Assembly: GCA_003415625.1 (NCBI GenBank)
Contig: PYIU01000010.1
Span: forward strand, 1,054,001-1,118,000
Direction of reading: 5' to 3'
Source: Aquanectria penicillioides
Taxonomy: Eukaryota > Ascomycota > Sordariomycetes > Hypocreales > Nectriaceae
DNA length: 64,000 nt
Of the stretch, positions 10,921-23,947 are shown piece after piece; the first letter of the stretch is position 1; each line of letters opens with the position of its first letter. The notes under the pieces were generated by a model. The model ran no database searches and was not told the origin of the DNA. It saw nothing but the letters and a program-made list of their open reading frames with translations. The position numbers and the translations under genes are program-made.

Positions 10921-11698
10921 TAATATTAAAGGTATAATAATACTATATAAAATTAAAGTCTTTATAAGCTAAAAACCTATCTATTAGAAGCATTTAATAT
11001 ATTAGATTTTTTTTCTTTTTTAGCTAAATAGTAAAAGCTTAAGTTTAAATAGCCTTTATAATATTAGTCTTATATTTAAATTACTCTTTAATTAAATAGC
11101 TATTAAAGGTATTACTAAAGGCAAAAAAGTATTTATTAAAGTGCTTTAACTATTATTAAGCCTAATAGCTATTTATATATTTAATTGCTATATTAATAAA
11201 AATAATATTTTTATTAATATTAGCTATAATATATTTCTTAAAAAGGACCTTTATTAAAAGGATAAAAAAGAAAGGAATTAATATTTTAGTAGTACTAATA
11301 GTATTAATAAAGATAAAGGACTTTTTATTGCCTAGCTAAAAGATTATAGGCTAAATATTTTTCTTTATTTAAGTTAAATATATCTTTAGGCTACTATTAA
11401 TTTAGCCTATTTATAAAAGCATTTTATTAAAGTTCTATAAATTAACTAAATTAAATAAAAGCTTTTTAATAATAGCCTTAAATTCCTTAAATTAAGCCTC
11501 TATATTAAAAAGGTTATACTTAATAAAAGCTTTTATAATCTCCTTAATCTTTAAAGTCTTAAATTAAAGCTTTAAATATTACTATTTAAATTAATAAGCT
11601 TAAGCCTTAAAAATAGCTATTTTTAAACCTTAAATTTAATATTTTCTTAAAAAGCTAATATAATTATATATATAGGCTTTTATTATAGTAAATACACT

Positions 11699-12080
11699 AT
11701 ATTAGTAGATAGGGACACTGGCCAAAACACACACCCTACCCAAAAGGGTATAGGGTAAGCAGGTTCGGTCGAAGACCGAACAGCCTTCCCAAGCAGCTGC
11801 AAACAACTTAAAAGAGTGTTAAAGCATTTAATTGAATGCTTTAGAGTGTCCCTTAAAGAAAAGAAAGAAAGAAAATAGGGCAGAAAGTTATAAATAAAGT
11901 AATGTTATAAGGGGCTGCACTAAGACTTTAATAGGGTCTAAATATAAGGAATTTAAAATTTCAAAAATAAAAATTGATTAAAGAAAACTGCCTATTTATT
12001 TCCTATATCTTTAAGGTCCTTTTTATCTTTCTAACCAACCTAATAATAGATTGATCTATATTACTTTAGACCCTAACTTA
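11699..12080 (-). mobile_element. solo LTR of the 382-bp Gypsy family
   Basis: Exactly 382 bp, the same length as the four LTRs of the nested Gypsy elements, and flanked by perfect 5-bp target duplications ACACT (11694-11698 and 12081-12085). No internal region is attached, so it is a solo LTR left by LTR-LTR recombination. It is the least RIP-damaged copy and keeps several CG dinucleotides, including those in the stem GTTCGGTC/GACCGAAC. It is therefore the best template for the family LTR. Confidence 0.9.
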
Positions 12081-12506
12081 ACACTCTTCTCTATATTATA
12101 TATATATATAATAATTGCTTACTTTTCTTTTATAATTATAGCTTAAAGTAACTCTCTTTTATTAATACTAAAAAAAAGCTACTTTTTTACTTTTAATAAT
12201 AATATATATTTTTAGTAAAAGACTCCTTAATATAATATAAATAAGCCAATTTATTTATAATTAATATATAAGGCAGTAAAGGATTTGCCTAAATTATCTA
12301 TATAATATTTTAATCTAATAGATATATATAGGCAGTATTTATTATAGCGGTATAAAACTTATAAGAAATTTAAGCTATATTAAAATTAAAAGTAAAAATG
12401 CAAGAATAATAAATTTAATTGATTTTAAGCTTTAAATAAAAAAGTTATTAATAAGTTATATTAAAAAAGTTAATTATACTAATAATACAGTTATAGGTTT
12501 TATTAC

Positions 12507-12736
12507 TATTAAATAGCTTATATAATTACTTAATAACTTTTATTATCTATATATCTATTCTATCTTTAATTTAGCTTCTCTCTTTTAGGTTAAAGGGGTC
12601 TATCTTTCCTTTTATTTCTAATATAGGCTAGCTAACTAAAGGCTTAGCAAGCCTTCTTTAAGTTAGTTCTAATAACCCTCTATTTCTTATATAACTCCCT
12701 AAAGCATAAGTGTTTTAATATACCTTTAATCCAATA
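12507..12736. repeat. left 230-bp LTR (heavily RIP-mutated)
   Basis: Aligns without gaps to 42648-42877. Differences are almost all C-to-T or G-to-A in this copy; for example GGCTCGGCGAGCC in the right LTR corresponds to GGCTTAGCAAGCC here. Confidence 0.85.
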
Positions 12737-15403
12737 TACCCCTTTAGCTTAAAGGCATAGCCTTTAGGCTAACCTTTAGGATTATTAAGGCTTTATTTTC
12801 TTCTTTTAATTTCTACTTTTAGTTTTAGGCCAATCTTACTAAAAGGTTAGTAAGCTTTAACTATTAAATAAAAGACTTAAAGGCCTCTTATAGAAAGCTT
12901 TTAGTAAAACTATTAGCTAATAGTTAGGCTAATAGGGTATAGATAATATTAATCTAACCCTTTATAATTTTTTAGTAAAGCTAATAGTTATATATATTAA
13001 TATACTAAAGCTTTATATATAGCTAAATAAGCTCCTTTTTAATTAAGTAAATAATTTATTTATTATTATATTAAATAGTTATTTAAAAAGAAAGGGCAAC
13101 TCTTTAATAAGCAATTAATAAATATAGATTAATATATAAAGATAAAATAAAGCAGCTTGCAAATAGGGCTTTTTTAGCTACTTATAATAAAGCTAATAAT
13201 TTAATTTCTATTATTAATATTATTACTATATTTTACTTATTAGCTCTTTAAGAGGTTATACTGCTAAAAAGGCTTATAGTAAATGCCTATAAACTTTAAT
13301 AGTTTAGTAAGTTATTAGTAAAACTAATATTAAAAGCTACTAAAAGGCTATTATCTTTATTGCTAGGCTTAGCTCTATACTATAAGGAAAATCCCTATAT
13401 TTATATAAAATATTAAAGGATTTAATTTATAGCCTTATAATGCTTAAGGCCTAAATTTTAATTAAATTATATTAATTTACTTACTATAAAGATAATATTT
13501 AGCTAAATTATAACTGCAGTATATATAATAGTGCTAATCTTTTGCTAATATAAGTTAATTAATTATAGGGTTGTATTACTATTAGATAGAAAGAGCTCTT
13601 TAAGTGCTATTAAAGTCTTATGCCTAAGGTTTAATAAGGAATTAATAAGCAATTAATAGGCCTTATTAATATAAATAGATTAAAAAAGCTAAAGCTATTA
13701 GATTGCTTTATTATAGATAACTTTAATATTTAGGAATTAATAAAGGGGCTTGCCTTCTTTAATATAATAAAGTTTTTAAAGGGATTTAATTAGCTTAATT
13801 GCCTTACTTTTTAAGGTCTTTAAGTAATAAAGAATATAATTATTTATATAAAAGAAGAAAATAATTTCTTTATATAGCTAATAGCAGTCTTTATTAAGTA
13901 TTTAATAAAAGCCTAATAAATATAGGCCCTTTTTAAAATATTGCTGCTATAAAAAAGATAACTATTTAAAGCTATATAGGGCCTTTTAAAGCTTAAGGAT
14001 AATGCTAGGTTTTTAATATTTAATTAGTATTTCTATATAAATATCTTTATTAAGGTCTATATATATAAAGGCATTAACTATATTATATTGCAGTATCTTA
14101 TAGTTAAAGCAATTAGCTAAAGCTATAAGAGTTTAAAATAATATTCTAGCTAAAGTAGCTATATAAGTATTTTATTTATCTTTTAGCTGCTAATTACTAT
14201 AGATTACTAGCTATACCTTAATCTTAATAAAGTAGCTATATTTATTAAGCTTATATATATATACTTAATAGCAATTAAGCATTTAATAACTATTTGCTAT
14301 TACTTTAGCTACTTTAATCTATAAGCTTGCTTTTTTATAGCTTTAAAGGTAGAAGGTTTTAGCTGCAATTAGCTAGCCTTTATATAAATATTTATTTATT
14401 TAAGTATAAAAGCTAAAAAGCTGCTTTAATAAATATTAAGGCATTTTAATAAATAGCCTTTTTATAAGGGGTTTTTCCTCTCTATAAGTAAAAATAACTT
14501 TACTATATATATAGTTAAAAGGGCAAGTTAAGCTTCCCTTTATTAATTTTAGTAAGGAGCTAGTTAGGCTACTTCCTTTAGTTTAATAGAAGTATTTATA
14601 ATGCTTTTGCCTTTATAGGCTGCCTGCTAAAAATATAGCTTTAAATAATATTTTAGGCATTACCCTTTTAGAGATAATTTAATAAGCATTTAGTAGCTTT
14701 ATTCCTTTAGTATTATTACTATCCTATTGCCTTTACCTCTCTATATTTAGGCAGATAGTTAAGGTATAGAAAAAGGCTAATAGAAGTAATTATAGAAATA
14801 TAAAAATAACCTTAAATTTAAAGGTAATATAAATAGATTACTTAATAGGGGCTTAATAAATACTTACTTCTTTTTTATTAGCCTTTATATACTTTAAACT
14901 ATTAAAGTTAGGCAAGATTTTATTTAGTTTTTTATTTAAAAGCTATAATAACTATAATAAAGGTTTTTATATTACTATAAATAGCTCTTAAATGCATTTC
15001 TATATTGCTTTTAAGTCTTCTTTTAGTAAATTGTTTTAAAGGGTCTTTAAATGCCTATTAAATAGCTAGTATTTATTAAAGGTTATATCTCTTAAGGTTA
15101 CTATTTCTTTTAATAGTAAGTTTTAAATCTAAAAGGAATTATTTAATATATATTCTATAAGGAATTTAATTTAAGCTTATAAAGCCTGCCTTTAAAGATA
15201 GTTTTAATAAAGCTATATATTTACTATTAGTATAAAGGCTTTATAGCTATATAATTATAAATAGAATAGATTAAGTTTTACTATACTATTAATATAATAT
15301 TATAAGTAAAACACTTTATAAGGAGACTTTTAGCTCTAATAAGCATTTAGTAAGTAATTATAAAGGTAAATAGCTACTTTAATAGTCTTTAGCTAAAGGT
15401 ATT

Positions 15404-15785
15404 GTATTAGTAAACAGGGACACTAGCTAAAACACATACCTTACTTAAAAGGGTATAGAGTAAGTAAGTTTAATTAAAGACTAAATAGCCTTTTTAAGCA
15501 GCTGCAAATAACTTAAAAGAGTATTAAAGCATTTAATTAAATGCTTTAAAGTATTCCTTAAAGAAAAGAAAGAAAGAAAATAAGGCAAAAAGTTATAAAT
15601 AAAGTAATATTATAAGGGGCTGCATTAAGACTTTAATAGAGTCTAAATATAAGGAATTTAGAATTTTAAAAATAAAAATTAATTAAAGAAAACTGCCTAT
15701 TTATTTCCTATATCTTTAAGGTCCCTTTTATCTTTTTAATTAATTTAATAATAGATTAATTTATATTACCTTAAACTTTAATTTA
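15404..15785 (-). repeat. LTR, outer Gypsy (3' LTR)
   Basis: 382 bp, aligning without gaps to the solo LTR at 11699-12080. The family starts GTGTTAG (here GTATTAG) and ends CTAACTTA (here TTAATTTA), with pure transition differences. Confidence 0.85.
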
Positions 15786-18700
15786 TTTCTTTTTAATACC
15801 TTAATGCTTGCCCTTAAGTAAACTAAAGGCATAATATAAAAGGAAAACTTTAAGCTTAATCTATTTAAATATAAAGAAAATCTTAAAGGAAGCATTTAAT
15901 TAAATGCTTTATATCTATAATCTATTATTTAATTTACTATTATTTCCTTTTATAATTTATTTTACTTTTAATATTTAATCTCTTTATTTTAACTTTACTA
16001 TTACCTTTCTTTATAATGCAGTTCTTAATTGCAGTATTAATTAATATAAAACTAATAAATAGAAATTAAAGGTTTAAATAGCTTATAAGCAATAATTATA
16101 ATCTTATTCTATTAGTTTATTAAGATTAACCCTTTTAATATATAAAAGATCTAGCTCTTTATTTAAAGGAGTTTAAAAATAGCCTATTAATTAATTTAAG
16201 GTAAATTTATTTATTTAATTTTAATAGTTATCTTTCTTTTAGTAAAAGCAATATAGTTTAAATTATAATTATTTTATTAAGTTTAAATAGTAGTATTAAT
16301 AATGTTTTTAACTATAATATTAATAATTATAGTATAATTCTTTTCTTTTACTATATATTTAATTAGTTAAAAAACTAATAAAGGCAATATAAAGTGCTTA
16401 TAAAAACTTTATTTATTATTTTTAGTAATAGATAAATTTAAAACTATTTAATTAAATTGCTATAAAATAGCTAACTTAAATAAAGGTATCTATTAAATTA
16501 ATTAAATTAATTTAATTATTTGCCCTTTACTTAAGGAGTTAATAAATATTTAATTAAATGCATTAAAATAAATAGATATATTTTAATTAATTTAAATTTC
16601 TTTTTTAAATGCACTTAATTAAATAATACTTATATAAGTTAATAAGCTAATAGATAATTTATATAAAGGCTAAATAGATTTAATTATTAATTTAAGTATA
16701 ATAGTAAGTTTAAAGGTAAAAGTCTTAAACTTAAGGCATAAACTATAAAGGCAAGTTACTTTAATGCTTTAATTTTAGCAATTTAAGGCTTATTTAAAAC
16801 TTTCTCCTTTATTATTACTTAAGGTAATAATAACTTTAGTAAACTTATTAATTTTAATAAGAAATCTATTTATTATTTAATACCTATAGGTTTAATAGCA
16901 TTTAATTAAATTATTAGCTAAAGAATAGTAAAGTAATTAAGGGCCTAATAGTAAAGGTAGACTTATTTAATAGCTATTACCTTAAGGATTAAATGGCTTT
17001 AAGATAATTTAATATTTATTTTTAGAAGTTTAGTAATTAATTCCTTTTTAGCTTATTATATAATAACTTTTTAAATTAATATAAAGCTATTAAATATTAA
17101 AGGAACTATTTTAAAATTTTAGAATATAAATAGATTTTTAGGTTTTAGTAAATTCTATAAGCTTATATTAATTAAAGAACTTTTTATTAGTAATATTAAG
17201 TTTATTAAAAATAATAGTATTAATAAAGTCTTATATTTAATTAATATTTAAAGCAATTAATTAAGTACTTTTCCCTTATTTATATTTAGTAAAAACTTAA
17301 TTATAGTGCATTAATACTAAAAGGGGATTATTAATAGTATTATATTTACTATTAAAGATTAAAGGCTAAGTTATAAAGCATTTAATAATTAAAGTTTTAA
17401 TAAATTTAATTATTCTATAGATATTAAGAAAGAGAAGGAAAGCACTTAAAAAGCTATATTTTTAATTTTTAGCTTATTTAATAATAGGTATAATAAAAAC
17501 TAAGAAATTATAAAGTAGCCCTATTTTAGTTATAATCTCCCTTTATGCTATAATAAGTATAATAGCTTATTTATTCTAAAGGATATTAGCAATATTATAA
17601 ATAATTAAATGCCTTAGCTATCTATTTTAAATAAAGAAGCTTTAATAAATAGTATTAATAAAGTAAGTAAAGCTAATTAATAGCCTTTTATTATATATTA
17701 TTTATTAGAATTCTATAGGTATAAAACTAATTAAATATTTAGTTTTTTTAATATTTATTCCTTTTAGTAAAAGCTTATAAAAGAAGCTCTTTTACTTTTA
17801 TTTATTTTTTTTAATTTTAATGCTTATAATTAAAAAATTAATTTAGTAAATTATAAAGATATTAATAAATCTATAGGTAAGGGTAGTAAAAAGAGCTTAA
17901 ATACTAAAGTTTAAAGCCATTTCCTTCTTCTATAGGTTTTTAAATAAATCCTATAGATCTTAATAATAAAATATTTAGGCTTAATAAAAGTTAAAAGGGA
18001 AGTCTTTAAAGCAACTAATATTAGTAAGCTAAGAATTTAAATTGCTTTTATTACTTAAAATAGGCTAAGTTTCTAATTTATTAAATTAATAATCTTAATT
18101 TATTTAAGGGTAAAATAGTATAAATTAACTATTAAGCAATTAATTAAATATTTTAGTAGTATTTTCTTTATTAAAAGAAAAAAAATCTTTAATCTTATCT
18201 TTATTTTAAATAACTCCTTTAGCTATATAGAGATCTTTACTTAATATTAAAAATTATGCCTTTAAAGTAATTGCACTTAAGATTGCTTTTTTTAGCCCTA
18301 TTATAAAATAAAGTAAAGGTTAATAAAGGGTTTAAAAGCTTATAATTAAATGCTTATAATTTAAAAGATAAAGATTATTAGTATTTTATAGATATTATAA
18401 ATAAAGTTAAAGTAATATAATTTACTATAAAATTATTAAAAGAAAGGAAAGAATTATAGGTATAAAGTAAGTTAATATAATTTAGGTGCCTTTATTTTTA
18501 GTTTAGTATTATTTAAGTAAATTACTATTTTAATATTTATATATATATAAATACTAATAAGTTTCTTAAAATAGTATACTTTTTAATATTTAATAAAAAT
18601 TTTATTAGTATTTAGTTTTTACCTTAAATTTTAAAGGTTAATTTCCTATTTATTATAAGAGTATTGTATTAGCCCTTTTTTTTATTTTTTTCTTTTTAGC

Positions 18701-21167
18701 TTATTATTCTTTACCTTTTTAATTCTTTTATACCTTTAGTTATTACTATAATTTTTATTTTTTATTTTATAATAGCTTTATATTACAATAAGCTTAAGTT
18801 TTTTGCCTTTATATTTTATAATTATCTTCTTAATATATACAATCTTACTATTAGCTATATTTAGGCTTTTAAATTCTTTTATTAATACTTTATTTATTAA
18901 TATACTTATAATAGTTTCTTCTATAAAGCTTTAATTAATACTATTAGTATTACTATTAAATAATTAATAAATACCTCTTTTTATATTGCTTTTTAATTAT
19001 TATTTTTATTTAATAATTAATTAAATACTTTTAGATTTAGTAATGCTTTAATATTTAAATTTATAGCTTTTAAGCTTTTAATTAATTTAGCTAGCTTTTA
19101 TATATTAAAATTGCCTTTAAGGAAAATAGTAAGTAAATTAATTATAAACTTACTTAATAGTTTATTTTATAATTGCTATTTTGCAATTTAGTATTTTATT
19201 TTAAAGTAAATCTTCTTCTTTAGTGCTAACTTTAGTCTATATATATCCCTATAAAATAGGCTTATCTAATAGAGTACTTTTTAATTTAGCTGCTAATTTA
19301 CCTTAAGTATATTAAGGCATTTATTATTGCTTTTATTAAATATATTAATTCTTTTATATATTATAAATGCATTTAATTATATACTTTTATAATTTCTATC
19401 TATAATAAATATATTTTTATTTTCTTTTATATATATATTTTAGCATTAAGTTATATAGATAGCTACTATATTAATTATATTTAGAACAATTAATTTAAAT
19501 GCAAATAAAGCTTTCTTTATAGATACTAACTAAAGTATTTTTATAAAGGCTTTTATAACTTTCCTTTAGGTAATATAAATACTATTAATAAGTTTATTTA
19601 ACTATTAACTTTTATAGTAGATTTTCTTAGGCTAATTACTTACTTGTAAATTATATATAGTTTTCCTACTAATAATATAGCTAATAATTATTAATTAATT
19701 AAATAAATATAAAAAGTATTTAATTAAAAGCATAAAGTAGATTTTAATTAATAAAAATAATAATCTTTAGCTTATCTTTTAGTATAAATTAATTAAGTAT
19801 AATTTTTAATTTATTAATAATAGTTTAATAAATAGAAAATAGTACTATAAAGTAATTAATTAAGTATTTCTATACCTTTTAAGGCTATTATTATTATTAT
19901 ATTATTTTAATAATCTTAAAACTTAATTTTTATTAAATATATTTAGATTTTTAAATTTTTTATAAATATTAATATTTTATTTTTTACTATTTTTTATATA
20001 TTTTTATCTATTTTTAAATAATTTTAACCCTTTTACTATAGTTTTTAGGCATTTTTATTTTATTTTTATTAATTTTTAATATAATTTTTAAAGTTTTTAA
20101 ATAGATTTTTAAAGGATTTTTAGGGATTTTTAGCATTTTTTTAAGGTTTTTAGCTAATTTTTAATTATTTTTATTTAATTTTATTTAATTTTATTATTCT
20201 TTTATTTGCCTTTAATTGCTTTTTATTTTGCTTTTTTACTTTATTTTAAGCAGCTTATTTTTTTTTAATATAATATTAATTTTAATATCTTTACTTTTTT
20301 CTTTTTAACTTTTAATACCCCTTCCTTAATAGCAATTTAGCTATTTTTAGCTTAATACTATTATTAATTATTTAATTAATTGCTTATTATATTTTAATAT
20401 TGCATTTATTAATTGCTGCTTATTTTTAGAATTTAAACTTTAATAATCTCTTTAGGCCTAATATAGATATATATTATAGTATTATTATTTAAGCTTTTTA
20501 TAGCATTTAAATTAAATTTATTTTATTTCTACTATTCTATAAATTTAATTTATATTTAATTAAATACTTTCTTTTCTCTTTTTACTTTTAGTAGTATTTT
20601 TTAATTTATACTAAAAGTCTCTTTATTATCCCTACTTACTTACTATCTATTCTTATCCTTTATAAACTTCCTTAATTAATTACTATAGATTGTATTAAAA
20701 AGCTTAACTCTATCTATAGTATTAAGGATATAACTTTTTGTTTTATTAAATATATTAGCAATTCTATAAAGGCCTAATTAATATAGCTTTATCTTTATAA
20801 TATAAAATATATCCTTTTGATTTTATATATTATACTAAAGAACTAGATCTTTAATAATAAAAGGCTCTTTATATAGTTTATATTAATTCTTTTTAATCTC
20901 TTTATTAGCAATTAACCTTTAGAATGCAGTTATTTATTGCCTGGCTTTTTTTATATTTTCTTGCTTTTACTTTAGGATCTTAATTCTTTACTTAAGTAGG
21001 TTTTTAATAAAGATTATATTATTTTATTTAATTAAATGCTATATAGGCACTTTTACTTTTAAAGGAAAGATTGGCTTTTATCTATAAAGTAAATAAAAAG
21101 GTAATCTTTTATATAAGGTGCAGATAGCTACTCTTTTAGCTAGTAAAGCTATTAATAAGATATTTAT

Positions 21168-21356
21168 TTATTTTCTTTCTTTTTTACCCTTTTTCTTTAG
21201 GAAATTTATTATAGTAGTATAACTACCTTTAATAAGTTTATTTACTTTAGGGTTATAAATAAAAATATTAATAACTTCTATATTAAGGCTATTAAGATTT
21301 TTAGAAATCCCTTTTATAATCTCTTTTTTATTATTAGTAATTACTCTTTTTAGCAT
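21168..21356 (-). pseudogene. integrase-core relic, outer Gypsy
   Basis: The 62-codon minus-strand frame contains ITNNKKEIIKG...LNIEVIN...YNPKVNKLIKGSY. This mirrors the integrase core pattern TDNG.EF...YNPQANG..ERGH (PF00665) with Asp-to-Asn and Gly-to-Lys/Arg changes expected from G-to-A mutation. A less damaged copy lies exactly 8,163 bp downstream. Confidence 0.7.
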
Positions 21357-23076
21357 TTTATACTAATAGTGTAGTTTTTTAAGAAATTTTATAATATAAT
21401 AACTATTTAATTTTAGAATTGGCTTAGCCTTTATCTATTTATAAAGGTTATATTTAGCTTTTAGTATAAATTTAAATCCTTTATTAAAAAATATATACTA
21501 TCTATTAAAATAAATCTTTATTATTAAATAAGTAAGCTTAATAGATATAAAGGCTTCTATTAGTTTTTAGGGAATATATATTTAATATATTAAGCATTAC
21601 TTAATAGCTTCTATAATGCTCCTTTTTATATTTTACTAATAGTACCTTTTAAAGAGGAGTGCATAAGTAGTATTATAATTATAATACTCTTTATTAATAT
21701 AGTATAATTTAATTAAATCCTTTTAAATATTTTCCTTCTTTATAATTAATCTTAAGTTGCCTTTTTATTCTTTAGCTTTAATCTATAAATAGCTACCTTT
21801 TATAAAGTATTTTTTAGCCTTTAGCTATAAGTATTAATAATTTTATAGAGTAATACCTATTAGCCTTTTTAATAAAAGTAAGTATTTCTTTAATTATAAT
21901 AAAAGTCTACTATAATTCTTTTTTAATTTTATTAATTTATTTTTAATTTTAATAATATTAAAATAAGTATTAATAAACTCTTTAATATTACTTTTAGCCT
22001 TTTAGTTTATTTAATTAAATACTTTTAGACCTTTTTTAAATAGCCTATTAGCTATATTATTTTTATTTTTAGGAATATATTAAATAGTAAAGTTAAATAA
22101 TAGAATATAATTAATCTATTAAATAACTATTGCATTAAAGATATTACTAACCCTATTATTAAGCTAGTGGACTAAAATTTAAAAATCTATCTTTAAGATA
22201 AAGGGCAATTTATATATATAGCTATAAAGGCATTTAATCTTATATAATATACTCTTACATTTAAGTTTAATAGCATTATACCTTTATTTTATAAAAGTCT
22301 AAAGATTAAATTTATACCTTATTAAATGCCTTTTTCCCTTTATTATTTATATTAATACTATACTTTAGCCTTTTTTATTAATATTAATTATAAGGATAAC
22401 TTCTTTAAATCCTTTAAAAAGGTCTAATATTACTAAAATAAAAGTAAAGGTTATCTTTTCTTTAAGAATTGCTATAGTATTAGCTTATTTCTTACTTTAT
22501 ATTTATATAGCATTCTTCCTTAATAATTAAATAAAAGGTCTAGCAATTTAAATATATCTTTTAACTTAAATTTAATAATAGCCTATAATTTCTAGAAATA
22601 CTTTAACTTACTTTAGGTTATAGTATCTTTCTTACTTATTAATCTTAATTACTTTTTCCTTTATTAGCTGCCTTTTAGCTATACTATATAAATATTTAAT
22701 AATAATTGCAGTATATTAATAAAACTTTAACTTCCCTATAGAAATTATATATTTAAATAGCTTAATATTTAAAAGAGTTTTATTTAAATTAATTAAATGC
22801 TTTAAAATAAATTTCTATATATTAAGGAGCACCTTCTCTTTATTATATTTAGTCTTTAGTCCTTTAATAGCAATATTATTTAAAAAGGCTTAATAGACTT
22901 TTAGTAATAAATTAAAGAGAATTTTAATTATAATCCTTAAGAATTATATTATTAAATTAATTCTTCCTTATAGTAAGGTATATATTTTAAGAAGCTTTAA
23001 TAGTATATTAAAAGTTATTAAATCCTAACTTTTCTTTATTAAGGAAATTTAATTATATTCTAAAAAGAAGTTTAAA

Positions 23077-23268
23077 AGAGTTAAAATTTTATATATCTTA
23101 AATTTAGCTAAAAATTTATTAGCTTCTAAAGGAATTAATCCATTCTATATTATATATATATTATATCTTTTAGCTAAATTAATTAAGTAAAGTTTACTAT
23201 TTTTTTTTACTATTAGTATATATAGGTTTTAGTAAATAATATAAAACTCTTAAAGGATTTCTCTTTTT
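23077..23268 (-). pseudogene. reverse-transcriptase relic, outer Gypsy
   Basis: Counterpart of the inner-copy RT relic (31240-31431) at the same 8,163-bp offset, with more stop codons. It lies about 300 bp from the breakpoint where the inner element inserted. Confidence 0.45.
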
Positions 23269-23565
23269 ATTTAAGTTTTTAGTAATTTAATAATTTTCTT
23301 TTTTAATCCTTTAGGGATTAAAATGTTTTCTATTTATTAGGCTTTATATTTAATTATTTTAATAATCTATAAAGAGGCCACTTTAAGGTCTAGTCTTCTA
23401 TACTCCTTAAAATCTTAAGTAAGTATTGCTTTTTTATTATAAAGAATTTTTAAAAGAATACTTTTCTTTTTATTAATAAAGATCCTTTTTATTTAATTAA
23501 TTACTTTTTAAAGTCTTTCTTTATATAGCTTTAATCCTTTAGCTATTTTAGAGAATTTAGGTATT

Positions 23566-23947
23566 GTGTTAGTAGATAGGGACACTGGCCAAAACACACA
23601 CCCCACCCAAAAGGGTATAGGGTAAGCAGGTTCAATCAAAGACCAAATAGCCTTCCCAAGCAGCTGCAAATAACTTAAAAAAGTATTAAAGCATTTAATC
23701 GAATGCTTTAGAGTGTCCCTTAAAGAAAAGAAAGAAAGAAAATAGGGCAAAAAGTTATAAATAAAGTAATATTATAAGGGGCTGTATTAAGACTTCAATA
23801 GGGTCTAAATGCAAGGAATTTAAAATTTTAAAAATAAAAATTAATTAAAGAAAACTATTTATTTATTTTTTATATCTTTAAGGTCCCTTTTATCTTTCTA
23901 ACTAATCTAATAATAGATTGATTTATATTACCTTAAACTTTAATTTA
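23566..23947 (-). repeat. LTR, inner Gypsy (3' LTR)
   Basis: 382 bp. On the minus strand it is preceded directly by the polypurine tract AAGGAGGGA, so it is the 3' LTR. An 80-codon minus-strand frame overlapping it is chance. Confidence 0.85.

Noticed and set aside
23508..23750. 80-codon minus-strand frame in the island
   Set aside because: It lies across the edge of the 382-bp LTR at 23566-23947 and is not conserved in the other LTR copies.
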